From the NCBI GenBank assembly GCA_002723275.1, contig PBNZ01000026.1, positions 1-64,000 on the forward strand: 64,000 bases of DNA. Direction: 5' to 3'. Origin of the DNA: Planctomycetaceae bacterium. Lineage in GTDB: Bacteria > Planctomycetota > Planctomycetia > Pirellulales > Pirellulaceae. Both the position numbers and the translations under genes were made by a program. Shown piece by piece: positions 17,534-24,908 of this stretch; the first letter of the stretch is position 1; each line of letters opens with the position of its first letter. A model generated the notes under the pieces. The model ran no database searches and was not told where the DNA came from. It worked only from the letters and a program-made list of their open reading frames with translations.

Positions 17534-18559
17534 ATGACGCGCAGAAGCCTCGCGATTGCATTTTGTTTGTTTGGGTCGTTCCTCGTGCTCTTCTCTGGGC
17601 GGACCGTGACTGCGGAAGACCGAGTGGTTCTTCTTGATGGTGATAATCGGGAGATCGTTCGTCGTGGCGAGGTCCTTGACTATTCAAGGGAGACACTCAA
17701 TTTTCGAACGTCACAAGGCCGTGAGATCAAGATTCCTGCTGCCCGTGTGATTCAGGTGGAACCCGCTCGCTCTGAATCCCATCGTTTGGCCGATCAACAT
17801 TTCGCAGCTGGCGAATTTCGACAGGCGCAAGACGCCTATCGGGCTGCCTTCCGCGGTGAAAAACGTACTTGGGTCCGTCGAGAGATCCTTTCGCAAATCG
17901 TTAAGAGTTACACCAACAGCTCGAATTATAGAGCTGCGGGAACAACCTTCTTATTGCTACTCGAAGAGGATCCCGCGACTCGGCACTTTGATGCGATCCC
18001 CTTAGTGTGGAAACCTTTCCAGCCGTCGCAGGCTGTCGCCAAGGTTGCGCAAGACTGGCTCGCGAATGGTGCTGCCCCTGCAAAACTGATTGGGGCCAGC
18101 TGGTTATTGTCGACTTCCAGTCGATCGGCAGCCATCAACGTTCTGCAGCAGTTGCGACGGGATCGTGACCGCCGTGTCGCGCAACTTGCATTGACCCAAC
18201 TTTGGCGAACTCAGTTAGTGACCACTCGAAAGGATATCGTTCTTCATGAGTGGACTCGAACCGCTTCGGTGATGCCCTTTGAATTACGCGGTGGACCACA
18301 CTATCTGATCGGACGGGCTTTGCGAAAGCATGGGGAGACGGATCGCAGTGTTCTCGAGTTGATGCGAGTTCCCATCCAATATGCCTGGATGCGCGATGTT
18401 GCAGCGGAATCGATTTGGGAGGCGGCCAATCAGCTCGAACAAAACAATCGCTCGACCCAGGCCCTTCGCTTGTATCGAGAATTAGTACGAGATTTTCCCG
18501 AGACGATGTCCGCTGAGCAGGCAGAGCAGCGGCTGGCAAAAACCGCTTCTCGAGACTAA
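17534..18559 (+). CDS. Secreted TPR-like hypothetical protein
   Basis: From ATG 17534 the protein has 341 residues with a signal peptide (MTRRSLAIAFCLFGSF). Start choice: it lies one base after the upstream stop with GAGGA just before; the frame opens earlier at 17426 but that part overlaps the VWA gene. After a short beta-rich region (VVLLDGDNREIVRRGE) come helical repeats of tetratricopeptide type (HFAAGEFRQAQDAYRAAF; RSTQALRLYRELVRDFP). It is probably periplasmic. Its place between the VWA gene and exbB suggests it works with the motor. Confidence 0.82.
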   Translation: MTRRSLAIAFCLFGSFLVLFSGRTVTAEDRVVLLDGDNREIVRRGEVLDYSRETLNFRTSQGREIKIPAARVIQVEPARSESHRLADQHFAAGEFRQAQDAYRAAFRGEKRTWVRREILSQIVKSYTNSSNYRAAGTTFLLLLEEDPATRHFDAIPLVWKPFQPSQAVAKVAQDWLANGAAPAKLIGASWLLSTSSRSAAINVLQQLRRDRDRRVAQLALTQLWRTQLVTTRKDIVLHEWTRTASVMPFELRGGPHYLIGRALRKHGETDRSVLELMRVPIQYAWMRDVAAESIWEAANQLEQNNRSTQALRLYRELVRDFPETMSAEQAEQRLAKTASRD

Positions 18560-18691
18560 TTCGCTCGGTTCGAACTCGTCTCGCTGGCGATCGGTCTTGA
18601 CGTTCCGAGAGACATGGAGATAACAGCACCTGCCACCGCGTCGACCACGGTTGGGTGAGATGCGCAGTGAAATCGGTGAGGCAATGGAATC

Positions 18692-19489
18692 ATGATGAGT
18701 AAAGTCAATGGACGGTGTGGGCTCTTTCTTGGAGGAGGACTTGCAGCTTGGGTTGCAAATCCCTATCAACTCATGGCCCAAGTGTCCGACGGAGCGGTCG
18801 GAGAATCCGCGGCGCCGCAAGGTTTATTGCAGATTGTTTTTTCGGGCGGATTGTTCGGTGGTGCCATTATCTTTGTGTTGTTGGGCCTTTCGGTAACCGC
18901 TGCCTATCTCGTTTTTGAGCATTTTCTGACGATCCGTCGCAGCGAAGTGATTCCTGACAATCTGGAACAACAGGTTGGACAGGCACTTGCCAAGGGAGAT
19001 GTCCAACGGGCGGTGACCATCTGCAAAGAACGTCCAAGCTTTACCTCCTTTGTTCTGCTGCAGGGGCTCGCCGAAGCCGATGCCGGTTGGCCAGCGATCG
19101 AAAAAGGACTCGAGGATGCCCTGGCCGATCAAGCTGCTAGATTGCTTCGCAAGATTGAATACCTTTCCGTGATTGGCAACATTGCGCCGATGGTTGGATT
19201 GTTGGGGACCGTGACGGGTATGATTTTCGCCTTTCAGCAGGTTGCCGCTTCGCAAGGAGCCGCCGGAGCTGGTGAGTTGGCGGCGGGCATCTATCAAGCG
19301 CTTGTCACGACCGTAGGCGGACTGATCGTTGCCATTCCTTCGTTGGCATCCTTTGCTATCTTGCGGAACCGCGTTGATCAACTGGTCGCGGAGGTCGCTT
19401 ACATGGTTCAGCACGTCTGCCGACCTTTGCGTCGTCGTGCGCCAGGATCGGCTTCCACGCCGCCGCCAGTACGACCCGCCACGTCGTAG
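18692..19489 (+). CDS. exbB: MotA/TolQ/ExbB proton channel family protein
   Basis: The 265-residue protein has three membrane segments: near residues 45-75, 150-178 (IAPMVGLLGTVTGMIFAF, the family signature) and 205-228 (VTTVGGLIVAIPSLASF). It has a pre-segment extension that may be a signal-like region. Such proteins form the proton channel pentamer that, with ExbD dimers, converts proton motive force into mechanical work. Followed by two ExbD genes. The ATGATG at the start leaves 18692 or 18695 possible. Confidence 0.94.
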   Translation: MMSKVNGRCGLFLGGGLAAWVANPYQLMAQVSDGAVGESAAPQGLLQIVFSGGLFGGAIIFVLLGLSVTAAYLVFEHFLTIRRSEVIPDNLEQQVGQALAKGDVQRAVTICKERPSFTSFVLLQGLAEADAGWPAIEKGLEDALADQAARLLRKIEYLSVIGNIAPMVGLLGTVTGMIFAFQQVAASQGAAGAGELAAGIYQALVTTVGGLIVAIPSLASFAILRNRVDQLVAEVAYMVQHVCRPLRRRAPGSASTPPPVRPATS

Positions 19490-19528
19490 GTTGCCAACGA
19501 TTCAACAAGAAAAAATGCGGACGTTGCG

Positions 19529-19951
19529 ATGCGGGCGAGCCTTTCCAAAACAAGATCTCACGTTGGCTTTAACATGACACCGATGATCGATGTTGTGTTC
19601 CTGCTGATCATCTTTTTTTTGCTTTCGAGTCATCTGGCTCAACGGGAAAACCGCATCGACGTTGATTTGCCTCAGGCAACCAGTGGTGAAGAGGATTTGC
19701 CGAGTACCCAACCACGGGTGACCGTGACGGTGTTGGAAGATGGTTCTGTTTTGTTAGCGGGGCGCCCAGTTCAGCTTGCGGCTTTACCCAATGCCTTGAG
19801 GGCACGACAGGATCAGGTCGGTGAACGGATTGAGTTGCGAATTCGCAGCGATCGACGCGTACCCTACGCCATCATCGAACCGATTCTCTCGGGGGCCGCC
19901 GAAGCGGAAATCTGGAATGTTACTTTTGCTGTCCTGGAACGAGGTCGCTAA
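19529..19951 (+). CDS. exbD: ExbD/TolR family protein (first copy)
   Basis: A 140-residue protein with the family N-terminus NMTPMIDVVFLLIIFFLLSS, in which the Asp of MIDVVF is the proton-path residue, followed by a periplasmic domain ending in IELRIRSDRRVPYA and ILSGAAEAEIWNVTFAVL. It lies 39 bp after exbB and one base before the second exbD, so the three form one unit. Confidence 0.94.
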   Translation: MRASLSKTRSHVGFNMTPMIDVVFLLIIFFLLSSHLAQRENRIDVDLPQATSGEEDLPSTQPRVTVTVLEDGSVLLAGRPVQLAALPNALRARQDQVGERIELRIRSDRRVPYAIIEPILSGAAEAEIWNVTFAVLERGR

Positions 19952-19952
19952 C

Positions 19953-20396
19953 GTGAAGATTCCAAGCGTTCATTCCCGTTCCAGCGAGCGAGCCGACGTC
20001 GCCATGACGCCGATGATCGATGTCGTCTTTTTGCTGCTGATATTTTTTGTCTGGACTGCCAGCTTTCAAATTGTCGAGATGACCTTGCCAAGTCAATTGA
20101 CGGAGATGGTCGGTGCCGGTGCGAACCAGGAAGTCAAATTGGAGGAAGAGGATTTTGAGTCGGTGATTGTTCGCATTCAGCAGGACAATCAACAAGTCCA
20201 ATGGATGGTGAATGATCAGCCTACCTCTTCGTTGGCTGACGTGCGCGAACGACTCAGAATGGTGGCGACGATTCGTAGCGATTTGCCCGTTCTGATCGAT
20301 CCGGCCGAACAGATCCAACTCGGCTTCGTGCTCGATGTTTTCGATATCGCTCGGGATGCCGGGTTTCAGAATATTCAATTCACGACGCAGCCGTGA
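19953..20396 (+). CDS. ExbD/TolR family protein (second copy)
   Basis: Starts at GTG 19953, one base after the first exbD stop, with GAGG upstream; earlier in-frame codons lie inside the preceding gene and do not fit the family. The 147-residue protein has AMTPMIDVVFLLLIFFVW with the conserved Asp, then a periplasmic domain ending FDIARDAGFQNIQFTTQP. Two different ExbD copies with one ExbB suggest a heteromeric stator partner, as seen in some other ExbBDD systems. Confidence 0.92.
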   Translation: MKIPSVHSRSSERADVAMTPMIDVVFLLLIFFVWTASFQIVEMTLPSQLTEMVGAGANQEVKLEEEDFESVIVRIQQDNQQVQWMVNDQPTSSLADVRERLRMVATIRSDLPVLIDPAEQIQLGFVLDVFDIARDAGFQNIQFTTQP

Positions 20397-20411
20397 ATTT
20401 CTCGTGTCCGC

Positions 20412-21206
20412 TCAGCGTGATTCGAATCGTTGAATCACGCCGCCCAAGAAACGAGAGGTACCTTTCTCGGTTTCTAGCAGCAAGGCACCATCATCATCGA
20501 TTCCCACACAGGTGCCCGTCACCGTTTTTGAATAAACTTCGAGCTCGATTTCCATGCCTTGTAGCAGATGATAGGCACGCCATTGATCGGCGAGTGATGC
20601 CGTTGGTTGTCGGAAAAGATCGATATGTTGCGTTAATTGTTGCAGGCAGGCAATGAGCACTTCGTTGATGTCTAGTTCCAATTCGACCGCGTCACATAAC
20701 GAGGTTGCCGTTTGTTGAAGCTCCTCAGGAGCCGTGGTGAATGAATTGTTGACGTTTAGCCCAATGCCGATAATCGCCTGAGGGGGAGGGTTGGTCGGGA
20801 GTTCGATCAAAACGCCAGCCACTTTCTTCCCATCAAGATAAACATCGTTCGGCCACTTGAGCGCGACGTCTGCCAACGGCGCGACCGATTCGATCGCCTG
20901 ACAAATAGCAAGCCCAACCGTCAATGACAGCTGGGGAATTCGATCGCCGGGTAAGTTCCCCAGGTTGGTCAGTAACGAAAAAGTGAGTGATCCTCCGGTG
21001 GACCACCATTGGTTTTTGCCGCGTCCCCTTCCACCGGTTTGTGTTTTTGCCAACACCAGAGTCGGTCTTGGGAGATCGGAACGACCGGCGAGCTCCATGG
21101 CAAGATTGTTCGTCGAGATTAACTCGTCGTGCAATTCAATATGTTCAACAGAGGTTTCGTTGAGGATTCGATCGACTTGGAACTGAGGTGAAGGAGCGTC
21201 TGCCAT
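20412..21206 (-). CDS. birA: Biotin--[acetyl-CoA-carboxylase] ligase
   Basis: Attaches biotin to the carboxyl carrier protein. Motifs: ELISTNNLAME, QTGGRGRGKNQW (biotinoyl-AMP loop), LKWPNDVYLDGKKVAGVLIE and GIGLNVNN. The 264-residue protein lacks the N-terminal winged-helix of E. coli BirA, so it is a group I ligase without repressor function. Its 3' end converges with the second exbD gene, 15 bp away. bioD is also in the window but far off. Confidence 0.95.
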   Translation of the reverse strand: MADAPSPQFQVDRILNETSVEHIELHDELISTNNLAMELAGRSDLPRPTLVLAKTQTGGRGRGKNQWWSTGGSLTFSLLTNLGNLPGDRIPQLSLTVGLAICQAIESVAPLADVALKWPNDVYLDGKKVAGVLIELPTNPPPQAIIGIGLNVNNSFTTAPEELQQTATSLCDAVELELDINEVLIACLQQLTQHIDLFRQPTASLADQWRAYHLLQGMEIELEVYSKTVTGTCVGIDDDGALLLETEKGTSRFLGGVIQRFESR

Positions 21207-21358
21207 ACGGATTTGTTCCGGTTGGAAAATGATGATGCGTGCCTGAAACGACGGTGCACGATCGTCACCGTAATGGATCCTTGAGCACGTCTCGACAACC
21301 TAACAGCTGATTGTCGGAGCGAAAAGTGGCGGTTGACGCACGGACCGGTAGGCCGACA

Positions 21359-22183
21359 ATGGAGGACGTGAATAAACGCCTGAAAGAAAAATCAATTGTC
21401 ATTGTGGGTGGCAGTTCCGGTCTCGGACTGTCAGCTGCCCAGGCTTGCGCAGCCGAAGGAGCTCGCCTGGTGCTCGTCGGCCGAGATGAGGAAAAGTGTC
21501 AACGCGCCCAGGATTCCATCGACGGTCCCGTTACCTATTTTGTCGGTGACGCAATGGAGGCTGCTACAGCCGACGCCGCGGTGGCTCTTGCCGTTTCCAC
21601 ATTTGGCCGACTTGATGGCTTGTATCACGTTGCGGGTGGCAGTGGTCGTCGTCGAGGCGACGGACCTTTGCATGAAATCTCGGATGAAGGTTGGCAGTAC
21701 ACTTTGAATCTCAATCTGGATTCTCTGTTCTTTGCCAATCGTGCCGCTGTCCAACAGTTTTTGTCGCAGGGGAGCGGAGGTAGCGTTCTCAATATGAGTT
21801 CCGTGCTTGCAGGATCTCCGTCCCCTCAGTTTTTTGCAACACATGCCTATGCGGCGACGAAGGCAGGTGCGATTGGCCTTACCAAGGCTGCAGCCGCCTA
21901 TTACGCATCACAGCGAATTCGCTTCAACGTGATCGCGCCTGCTTTGGTGGATACACCCCTTGCTCAACGTGCTGTTGCGGATACCGAGATCATGCAATAC
22001 ATCCGCACAAAACAACCCCTTGATGGCGGACGCATTGGCATCCCGTCCGATGCCGATCAAGCCGTTGTTTACTTTCTTTCCGATGATTCAAACTTTGTGA
22101 CCGGCCAGGTGCTCGCCGTCGATGGTGGGTGGACCGTCAGCGAAGGGCAGCACGAACGTTCGAGTAACGAATGTGAAGAATAG
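21359..22183 (+). CDS. Short-chain dehydrogenase/reductase
   Basis: A classical SDR: GGSSGLGLS cofactor loop, NMSSVLAGS active-site Ser, YAATKAG catalytic Tyr/Lys and the C-terminal VTGQVLAVDGGW. Substrate unknown; fold type suggests NAD(P)-dependent alcohol/keto conversion of a small sugar or acid. Start is uncertain: TTG 21311, ATG 21359 and GTG 21368 are in frame; ATG 21359 is taken because family homology begins just after it. It heads a same-strand run with SIS, MetE-like and metallo-hydrolase genes that are nearly contiguous, so a shared catabolic pathway is likely. Confidence 0.9.
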   Translation: MEDVNKRLKEKSIVIVGGSSGLGLSAAQACAAEGARLVLVGRDEEKCQRAQDSIDGPVTYFVGDAMEAATADAAVALAVSTFGRLDGLYHVAGGSGRRRGDGPLHEISDEGWQYTLNLNLDSLFFANRAAVQQFLSQGSGGSVLNMSSVLAGSPSPQFFATHAYAATKAGAIGLTKAAAAYYASQRIRFNVIAPALVDTPLAQRAVADTEIMQYIRTKQPLDGGRIGIPSDADQAVVYFLSDDSNFVTGQVLAVDGGWTVSEGQHERSSNECEE

Positions 22184-22205
22184 CCGAAACGCGAGTCCCA
22201 AACCG

Positions 22206-22991
22206 ATGTACACGCAGCAGTACCTTCAATCTTGTCAGCGAATTCTGGACGTTGTCCGCCAACAAGAAAAACAGATTCAACAAGCCGCCAGTTGGTTCGC
22301 CGATTCGATCCTGGCGGATCGGTTGGTGCATCTGTTCGGAGCGGGTCACAGTCGCATCATGGTGGAGGAAATGTGGCCTCGCTATGGGTCCTTTCCTGGG
22401 TTTAATCCCATCGTTGAACTTTCACTCACGTTCCACAATCAAGTAAGCGGTGCGAACGGGCAACGGCAGGCGATGTTCTTGGAGAATCGAGTTGGTTTGG
22501 CGGAGCGAATTCTCCGAAACTTTGAACTCTCTCCAGTCGATTCGGCCATGGTGGTTTCCTCAAGTGGATGCAATATCGTTCCGATCGAAATGGCTCAGTT
22601 GTTCCAGCAGGCCGGCATCAAAGTGGTAGCGATCATCAGCCGAGAACACAGTGAAGCCAGCGATACTAAGCATCCAGACGCCAAGAAACTCGCGGATTTT
22701 GCGGATCTTGTCTTGGATACCGGCGCGCCTGCCGGAGATGCGATGGTCAAAATTGACGATTTGGAGTCGCCGGTGTCACCCGGTTCCACCGTAGGTGGAT
22801 GTATGTTGGTCAATTCCATTAAGGCGGAAGTGGCTGGTCGCTTGACCGCTGCCGGTCGGCCGCCCCACGTGTTGACGGCGGGTTGTGTCGTAGGCTCAGG
22901 ACGTGCCACGGAACTTTTTGAAGCAGCTTACGACGATCACGCTCGAGCAGTAGCACGCTTGTACATGAATTTGGGTCTTCGGACGGAATAA
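22206..22991 (+). CDS. SIS domain protein (UPF0309-like sugar isomerase/binding)
   Basis: About 261 residues with a sugar-isomerase (SIS) fold: LVHLFGAGHSRIMVEEM near residue 45, MVVSSSGCNIVPIEMA near 125, then KVVAIISREHS. These loops bind phosphosugars in GlmS/GmhA-type proteins. The HSRIMVEE variant is typical of the UPF0309 group of unknown substrate. ATG 22206 is taken as start; a GTG slightly upstream would overlap the SDR stop. Membership in the SDR-to-metallo-hydrolase operon suggests sugar-phosphate or amino-sugar handling. Confidence 0.88.
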   Translation: MYTQQYLQSCQRILDVVRQQEKQIQQAASWFADSILADRLVHLFGAGHSRIMVEEMWPRYGSFPGFNPIVELSLTFHNQVSGANGQRQAMFLENRVGLAERILRNFELSPVDSAMVVSSSGCNIVPIEMAQLFQQAGIKVVAIISREHSEASDTKHPDAKKLADFADLVLDTGAPAGDAMVKIDDLESPVSPGSTVGGCMLVNSIKAEVAGRLTAAGRPPHVLTAGCVVGSGRATELFEAAYDDHARAVARLYMNLGLRTE

Positions 22992-23010
22992 GAATCTCGG
23001 AGTCAACGCG

Positions 23011-24045
23011 ATGCAACCCATTCCTTTGCGTACCACCGTCATTGGCAGTTATCCTTTTCCCGGATGGCTGGAGTTTTCATCTCAGCATCTTGATCAGTTC
23101 GGTGCGAATGATATTGCCGAAATGCAAAATGATGCGGTCTTGGTTGCCATTCACGATCAGATCGCTGCGGGATTGGATGTAATCACCGACGGTGAACAAA
23201 CTCGGTTTGATTTCAATCTTTCCTTTTATGGATATATCGATGGCATCGAGTTGGAATCGAGTAGTCCACGGCAATTCGGACCGCCAGCTCATGATCAAAG
23301 GGGGAAACATGCAATCTGCGGTGAACTCAACGCGCTCGAGGGACTAGGAGCCGTCGAGGAATTCGAGCGGTTGCAGCGGCTTTCTCCCGAGGGACCGGTG
23401 CTCAAAGCCAGTGTGCCTGGGCCCTATACGATGAGTGGTCGGTTGCTGCCCAATCGACAATATCCAGATCGTTTTGCGGTGACCGAAGCTTTGTTGCCGA
23501 TGATTCGCGATGAATTGGTCGCGCTGGTCGAAGCTGGTTGCCGCGAGATCACTGTCGATGAACCGTCTATGAGTTGTTACGCCTATCGAGAGGATCGAAA
23601 ACGATTCGTCGATATCTTTAATCGGACCGTTGAGCCGATTGTCGGAAAATGCCGTCTCTCAACTCACTTGTGTTTCGGTAACTTTAAGGGGCATGCAGTG
23701 GGGTATCGCCGTTATGCGCCAATGTTTCCCGACTTCCTGGATTTCAAGGTTGATGAAGTTCATGTGGAAATGGCAAGTCGTGAGTTTGCCGAGATCGAGG
23801 TGATTGAAAATATTGCGAAGCAAACGGATGTGGCGGTGGGGATCATTGACGTCAAAAGCTACTACATCGAATCGGTGGATGATGTCGCCGAACGCGTACG
23901 CCTTTGTTTGAAGTATGCACCCGCCGATCGTCTGTCGTTTGCCCCTGATTGTGGGCTCAGTCAAACCGCACGTTGGGCCGCTCGTCAAAAACTCGCCAAC
24001 ATGGTTGCCGGTGTGCATCGGGTTCGCGAGGAGTTGAAAGCATGA
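23011..24045 (+). CDS. Cobalamin-independent methionine synthase-like (MetE C-terminal domain family)
   Basis: The 344-residue protein matches the single-barrel MetE/UROD superfamily: TTVIGSYPFP start, LDVITDGEQTRFDF, VKASVPGPYTMS, EITVDEPSMS and HLCFGNF, with DVKSYYIES and LSFAPDCGL at the end. Real MetE uses a zinc site (His, Cys, Glu, Cys); here HLCFGN and FAPDCGL supply a plausible His/Cys and Cys. It is half the length of MetE, so it is not the housekeeping enzyme; related short proteins act on other methyl or thiol substrates. It overlaps the next gene by ATGA. Confidence 0.88.
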   Translation: MQPIPLRTTVIGSYPFPGWLEFSSQHLDQFGANDIAEMQNDAVLVAIHDQIAAGLDVITDGEQTRFDFNLSFYGYIDGIELESSSPRQFGPPAHDQRGKHAICGELNALEGLGAVEEFERLQRLSPEGPVLKASVPGPYTMSGRLLPNRQYPDRFAVTEALLPMIRDELVALVEAGCREITVDEPSMSCYAYREDRKRFVDIFNRTVEPIVGKCRLSTHLCFGNFKGHAVGYRRYAPMFPDFLDFKVDEVHVEMASREFAEIEVIENIAKQTDVAVGIIDVKSYYIESVDDVAERVRLCLKYAPADRLSFAPDCGLSQTARWAARQKLANMVAGVHRVREELKA

Positions 24046-24908
24046 TCACGCCAAAGCTCGCCCATGACGCTTTGTTGCAGGACATCCGGGATAGCTCGGC
24101 TGAAGATGATTTCTCGGTGTGGTGGCTCGGCCAGAGTGGCTTTTTGATCAAATGGCAGAATTCGTTTTTGCTTTTCGATCCCTATCTCTCAAATTCGCTG
24201 ACTCGAAAATATGCTGATACCGATAAGCCGCATGTGCGTATGACGGAATTGGCGATTGATCCCAATCGGCTTGATTTCGTCGATGTCGTCACTTCTAGCC
24301 ATAATCATACGGATCACCTCGATGGGGAAACGCTTACCGCTCTTCGCTCAGCCAATCCATCGCTTCAAATTGTGGTTCCGGCGGCCAATCAACAGTTTGC
24401 GGCAGACCGGCTTGAGGTCGAAGCAAGTTGCTTGCTTCCCATCGATGCTGGGCAGTCGAGGATGGTGGGTCCTTTTGAACTCTTGGCGGTGCCTGCCGCT
24501 CACGAGACCGTGGAACGAGACGAAGAGGGCCGTTGTAAATTTATCGGATTGATTGCCAAATTTGGATCCTGGACCGTCTATCACAGCGGTGACACCATGT
24601 TGTTCGACGGAATCGAGGATATTCTCAAACCTCATGGCATTGATCTGGCGTTGTTGCCCATCAACGGTCGGGCGCCGGAACGTCGCGTGGCCGGTAATCT
24701 GTGGGGACGGGAAGCTGCGGAACTCGCGGCGAATGTTGGTACCCAGGTCGTCATTCCTTGCCACTACGATATGTTCGAATTCAATACGGCCACGCCGGTT
24801 GAGTTCGTGGATGTGTGTCACAAACTAGGTCAGCGACACCAGGTTCTTGAATGTGGTGAAAGTTGGTCGAGTGCCATGTTGGCCAGCGGTAAATTCAACG
24901 GGCTTTAG
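24042..24908 (+). CDS. Metallo-beta-lactamase fold hydrolase (UlaG-like)
   Basis: The 288-residue protein has the metal motif SSHNHTDHLDG, a VYHSGDTMLF aspartate segment and PCHYDMFEF, typical of the metallo-beta-lactamase superfamily and closest in pattern to UlaG (L-ascorbate-6-phosphate lactonase). The substrate is not defined. Its ATG overlaps the previous stop (ATGA), so it is translated with the MetE-like gene. Its stop overlaps by three bases the stop of the convergent symporter gene. Confidence 0.88.
   Translation: MITPKLAHDALLQDIRDSSAEDDFSVWWLGQSGFLIKWQNSFLLFDPYLSNSLTRKYADTDKPHVRMTELAIDPNRLDFVDVVTSSHNHTDHLDGETLTALRSANPSLQIVVPAANQQFAADRLEVEASCLLPIDAGQSRMVGPFELLAVPAAHETVERDEEGRCKFIGLIAKFGSWTVYHSGDTMLFDGIEDILKPHGIDLALLPINGRAPERRVAGNLWGREAAELAANVGTQVVIPCHYDMFEFNTATPVEFVDVCHKLGQRHQVLECGESWSSAMLASGKFNGL

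Noticed and set aside
23011-24045. Housekeeping methionine synthase MetE
   Set aside because: It is half the length of MetE and sits in a catabolic-looking operon; also no riboswitch is found upstream.
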